In this document: positions 60,789-64,000 of the stretch, one piece after another
Position numbering within the stretch: position 1 is the first letter of the stretch
Layout of the letters: every line of letters begins with the position of its first letter
Assembly (NCBI GenBank): GCA_027075325.1
Contig: JALTBN010000051.1
Span: forward strand, 63,558 to 127,557
Length of the DNA: 64,000 nucleotides
DNA from: Thermococcus sp.
GTDB taxonomy: Archaea > Methanobacteriota_B > Thermococci > Thermococcales > Thermococcaceae
Direction: 5' to 3'
Program-made: the position numbers and the translations under genes
Notes under the pieces: generated by a model
What the model saw: the letters and a program-made list of their open reading frames with translations, nothing else
Told to the model about the DNA's origin: nothing
The model's database searches: none

Positions 60789-63602
60789 ATGGTTCCGTTG
60801 AGGAGGATCGACAAGATCCGCTGGGAGATACCGAAGTTCGATAAGAGGATGAGGGTTCCGGGCAGGGTTTACGCTGACGACCAGCTGATAGAGAAGATGC
60901 GCCAGGACAGGACGCTTGAGCAGGCCGCTAACGTTGCAATGCTCCCCGGCATCTACAAGTACTCCATCGTAATGCCGGACGGACATCAGGGCTACGGCTT
61001 CCCAATCGGCGGAGTGGCGGCCTTTGACGTAAAGGAGGGCGTAATAAGCCCCGGAGGCGTGGGATACGATGTGAATTGCCTCCACGAAGAAACTGAGGTG
61101 ATAAGTGACCTGGGATTCAAGATTCAGGTGAAAGATCTTCCCAACTCGTTCAAAAGGGTTCCACTAAAGGTTTACGACGCAAAAGAAGGCCACAACGATC
61201 ACTCCAGAATAATGTTGGTCGCGGAGAGGGATAGTGACGAAGAGGTATACGAAATAAAACTGGCAAGTGGAAGGGTTCTTAAGGCCTCCGGGGACCACCC
61301 AATACTTACTGAGAACGGGTACATAAAGGCAGAGAATTTAAAGCCTGGTGATTTGGTAGCGGTTTATCCATTTGAGGGAGTCGAGTACGAAGAACCAGAA
61401 CCGAGGGTTCTTTTAACTAACGAAGACTTCAAAAACGAGGACAGACAGCTAGTCAAGTACTTGGAAGAGAGAGGACTGCTTCCATTGAGAATGGACGACC
61501 CAAGAATTGGAATTCTGGCGAGGATACTGGGATACTTTATAGGCGACGGATCCTTTGACATTTACCGTGAGAAAAACGGAAGGGAAAGGATAATCACAGT
61601 CTTCTACGGAGACGGAGGAGGACTGGAAGCCCTTAGAAAGGACATTGAGTTCTACTTCAACATCAGGGCCTCCAGAGTCTACAAGAGAACCAGAAGGGAA
61701 AACATCAAGACTGCATGGGGGGAGTTTGAGACCACGGGGACTGAGTACTCGATAAAGGTCACCTCAAAGGCGTTTTCAAAACTCCTCATCAAGCTGGGCG
61801 CCCCAGTGGGCAAGAAAACTGACATTGACTTCGACGTTCCTGAGTGGATCAAAAAGGCTCCAAAATGGGTTAAGAGAAACTTCCTGGCGGGACTTTTCGG
61901 TGCAGACGGGAGCAAGCCGAGATTGATTTCAGATGAGTATAGGTACACGCCAAATTCCATATCCCTAACTGCGGTTAAGACCAGAGAACTCGAAGAAAGC
62001 CTTGTGAGATTCCTAAATTCAATTAAAGAACTGCTGGCAGAGTTTGAAGTAGCTTCTCATGTGAGAAAGATCAAAGAGTACGACAACCGGGTAATGTATA
62101 GGCTTGTAATATACTCCAACACGAGGGAGATGTATAACTTCCTCTCCAGGATTGGCTACGAATACACCGCCCAGAAGCCCTGCGCACTGATCTTCGCGGA
62201 ATACTTAAGGAGAAAAATTGTGATAGGAAACAACATCTCAGAAAGCAACTTAGTCCAGAGAAACAGAAAGATGAGAGAACTTCTGCCTGACTTCGAGAGC
62301 TTCCTCAAAGCCTACGGGCTTGAAGGTGGCTTTGTGCTTGACTCAGTAATTGAAGTTAGAAGGATAAAAAGTGACTCCAAAAAGCTCTACGACGTTGGCG
62401 TCTACCATGAGGCCCACAACTTCATAGCCAACGGCGTTGTCGTCCACAACTGTGGCGTCCGTCTCATTAGGACAAACCTCACCGAGAAGGAAGTAAGGCC
62501 AAAGATCAAGGAGCTCGTCGATACTCTCTTCAAGAACGTGCCAAGTGGCCTTGGAAGTAAAGGCCGCGTGAGGCTCCACTGGACTCAGCTCGATGATGTC
62601 CTAGCGGACGGTGCAAAGTGGGCCGTTGAGAACGGCTACGGCTGGAAGGAGGATCTGGAGCACCTCGAAGAGGGCGGAAGGATGGAGGGTGCCGACCCGA
62701 ACGCGGTCAGTCAGAAGGCGAAGCAGCGCGGGGCGCCCCAGCTCGGCTCCCTTGGCTCTGGAAATCACTTCCTTGAGGTTCAGGTGGTTGACAAAATCTT
62801 CGACAAGGAGATTGCTAAGGCCTACGGCCTCTTTGAGGGGCAGGTCGTTGTGATGGTCCACACTGGCTCGCGCGGTCTCGGGCACCAGGTGGCGAGCGAC
62901 TACCTCAGGATAATGGAGAAGGCTAACAGGAAGTACGGTGTGCCGTGGCCCGACCGCGAACTCGTCAGTGTTCCATTCCAGACGGAGGAAGGGCAGAGGT
63001 ACTTCAGCGCGATGAAAGCAGCCGCCAACTTCGCCTGGGCCAACAGGCAGATGATAACCCACTGGGTCCGGGGGAGCTTTGAGGAGGTCTTCAAGAGGAA
63101 GGCCGAGGACATGGAGATGGGCATCGTCTACGATGTGGCACACAACATAGCGAAGGTCGAGGAGCACGAGGTCGACGGGAAGAAGGTCGAGGTGGTTGTC
63201 CACAGAAAGGGAGCCACGAGGGCGTTCCCTGCAGGGCATCCGGACGTTCCTAAAGCGTACCGCGACGTCGGCCAGCCCGTCCTGATTCCCGGCTCGATGG
63301 GAACTGCCAGCTATGTCCTTGCCGGTGCGGAGGGCTCGATGAAGGAAACCTTCGGAAGCTCCTGCCACGGCGCCGGAAGGCTCCTCAGCAGAAAGGCCGC
63401 AACAAGACAGTACCGCGGTGACAGACTCAGGAACGAGCTTGCCCAGCGGGGCATCTACGTGAGGGCCGCTTCGCTCCGCGTGGTTGCCGAAGAGGCTCCG
63501 GGCGCCTACAAGAGCGTCGACAACGTTGTCAACGTCGTCCACGAGGCTGGGATAGCAAACCTCATCGCAAGAATGAGGCCAATGGGCGTTGCCAAGGGCT
63601 GA
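60789..63602 (+). CDS. rtcB: tRNA-splicing ligase RtcB (intein-interrupted)
   Basis: A 937-residue precursor that becomes 479 residues after removal of an intein (61077-62450). RtcB joins 2',3'-cyclic phosphate and 5'-OH ends of tRNA halves. Metal ligands are in YDVN+CGVR (the Cys directly follows the intein), [10 protein letters not shown] and [12 protein letters not shown]; the guanylylated His is in [22 protein letters not shown] precedes the ATG. The ligase needs archease (58882), and a tRNA-Met with intron at 33476-33583 is a plausible substrate. Confidence 0.95.
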   Translation: MVPLRRIDKIRWEIPKFDKRMRVPGRVYADDQLIEKMRQDRTLEQAANVAMLPGIYKYSIVMPDGHQGYGFPIGGVAAFDVKEGVISPGGVGYDVNCLHEETEVISDLGFKIQVKDLPNSFKRVPLKVYDAKEGHNDHSRIMLVAERDSDEEVYEIKLASGRVLKASGDHPILTENGYIKAENLKPGDLVAVYPFEGVEYEEPEPRVLLTNEDFKNEDRQLVKYLEERGLLPLRMDDPRIGILARILGYFIGDGSFDIYREKNGRERIITVFYGDGGGLEALRKDIEFYFNIRASRVYKRTRRENIKTAWGEFETTGTEYSIKVTSKAFSKLLIKLGAPVGKKTDIDFDVPEWIKKAPKWVKRNFLAGLFGADGSKPRLISDEYRYTPNSISLTAVKTRELEESLVRFLNSIKELLAEFEVASHVRKIKEYDNRVMYRLVIYSNTREMYNFLSRIGYEYTAQKPCALIFAEYLRRKIVIGNNISESNLVQRNRKMRELLPDFESFLKAYGLEGGFVLDSVIEVRRIKSDSKKLYDVGVYHEAHNFIANGVVVHNCGVRLIRTNLTEKEVRPKIKELVDTLFKNVPSGLGSKGRVRLHWTQLDDVLADGAKWAVENGYGWKEDLEHLEEGGRMEGADPNAVSQKAKQRGAPQLGSLGSGNHFLEVQVVDKIFDKEIAKAYGLFEGQVVVMVHTGSRGLGHQVASDYLRIMEKANRKYGVPWPDRELVSVPFQTEEGQRYFSAMKAAANFAWANRQMITHWVRGSFEEVFKRKAEDMEMGIVYDVAHNIAKVEEHEVDGKKVEVVVHRKGATRAFPAGHPDVPKAYRDVGQPVLIPGSMGTASYVLAGAEGSMKETFGSSCHGAGRLLSRKAATRQYRGDRLRNELAQRGIYVRAASLRVVAEEAPGAYKSVDNVVNVVHEAGIANLIARMRPMGVAKG
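61077..62450 (+). mobile_element. Intein with LAGLIDADG homing endonuclease in RtcB
   Basis: 458 codons between DVN and CGVR. Starts [14 protein letters not shown] and ends GVVVHN before Cys, the required splicing residues. [23 protein letters not shown] contains the block-B His. The homing endonuclease has [15 protein letters not shown] and [13 protein letters not shown], the paired LAGLIDADG motifs, both with an Asp. It is visibly more A-rich than the host gene, fitting transfer. A homologous intein is known in P. horikoshii RtcB. Confidence 0.95.
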
Positions 63603-63686
63603 AGCATTTGCCCTTTTAAATTTTCCACATTTTGAAGTCCAAAATTTTGAAAAAGAGGTTTTGAAAAGGGGAATCCCGAAAAGACT

Positions 63687-64000
63687 TCATCTTATCCTTG
63701 CACCAAGCTTCACTTCTTTGTCCGGGGTGAGCAGGGCCACGTTCTCACCGTCATCAGCAGCGAGGAGCATTCCCTGGCTCTCGACACCGCGGAGCTTCTT
63801 GGGCTCGAGGTTCGCTATGATGACGACGTAGTGGTTGAGCAGCTCTTCCGGCTTGTAGTACTTCTTGAGGCCGGCGACGAGCTGTCTGACCTCGTCCCCG
63901 AGGTCGACCTTCACCACGTAGAGCTTGTCCGCGTTGGGGTGGTCCTTGACCTCGATTATCTTTCCGACCCTCAGGTCGAGCTTCATAAAGTCGTCAAAGC
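63687..64000 (-). CDS. metS-beta: Methionyl-tRNA synthetase beta subunit (partial)
   Basis: The visible frame starts beyond the window end; FDDF precedes MKLDLRVGKIIEVKDHPNADKLY, as in the Pyrococcus MetRS beta subunit. The OB-fold tRNA-binding domain is complete in view (VAGLKKYYKPEELLNHYVVIIANLEPKKLRG, SQGMLLAADD). It binds tRNA and pairs with the catalytic alpha chain. The ATG at 63984-63986 is unlikely to be the true start. It converges on rtcB across an 84-bp AT-rich gap. Confidence 0.88.
   Translation of the reverse strand, partial: FDDFMKLDLRVGKIIEVKDHPNADKLYVVKVDLGDEVRQLVAGLKKYYKPEELLNHYVVIIANLEPKKLRGVESQGMLLAADDGENVALLTPDKEVKLGARIR

Overview
The window looks like chromosomal DNA of a hyperthermophilic euryarchaeon of the order Thermococcales, most likely Thermococcus. 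Reasons: a cupin-type glucose-6-phosphate isomerase, pelota, ABCE1, a tungsten aldehyde oxidoreductase, archaeal RNase HII and RNase Z, an intein-bearing RtcB, a C/D box sRNA, an elongator tRNA-Met with an intron, AT-rich TATA promoters about 25 bp upstream of starts, GGAGGTGAT-like ribosome binding sites, dense ATGA/GTGA gene overlaps, and two copies of the Thermococcales glycolytic motif (TATCAC-N5-GTGATA).

Layout. 1-4.3 kb: 5' end of pgiA, M50 protease, KH-like protein, TraB protein, RNase Z, TPR protein and DUF447 protein. 4.3-11 kb: a FbpABC-like ABC importer whose double permease carries an extracellular insert, then a second (Znu/Mnt-type) ABC transporter running into RNase HII. 11.7-20.9 kb: GT39 glycosyltransferase, methyltransferase, a probable small PCNA inhibitor (TIP), prolidase, RelBE-like toxin-antitoxin, pelota and ABCE1 (ribosome rescue and recycling), a 54-aa protein and an AIR-synthase/HypE-like protein. 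21-30 kb: orphan HsdR-like nuclease, glutamine amidotransferase, CBS protein, double phosphoesterase, the two enzymes of cyclic 2,3-bisphosphoglycerate synthesis, a histone-fold protein, a Cas4-like nuclease, a C/D sRNA and Taw2. 30.5-33.6 kb: a WOR4-like tungsten enzyme, then about 1 kb of non-coding DNA holding two diverged copies of a hairpin-rich repeat, next to tRNA-Met.

34-42 kb: a redox/Fe-S neighbourhood with CcdA, CGGC protein, a small membrane methyltransferase, three NifX/NifB-fold proteins (two with Gly-Arg tails), a Gly-Arg membrane protein, a decayed methyltransferase pseudogene and SufBC. An almost identical 14-bp palindrome lies in the two divergent promoter regions and ties the NifX genes to suf. 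42-55 kb: HerA-like protein, NAD-kinase-like protein, an unusual zinc-ribbon/beta-repeat/K+-channel fusion, HTH regulator, HD hydrolase, phosphoglycerate kinase, a PadR repressor and a ferredoxin sharing a 24-bp operator, endonuclease III and two secreted proteins. 55-64 kb: information-processing and cofactor genes: Pcc1, Brix protein, PanB, archease, Trm4-like m5C methyltransferase, RtcB with intein, and the MetRS beta subunit (cut by the window end).

There is no CRISPR array, insertion sequence or rRNA. The most unusual items are the hairpin-rich repeats with compensatory changes (32.5-33.5 kb), the SUF/NifX palindrome with Gly-Arg tails, the channel fusion, the PadR operator pair and the unannotated sRNA. 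Most functions come from motif recognition without database searches.
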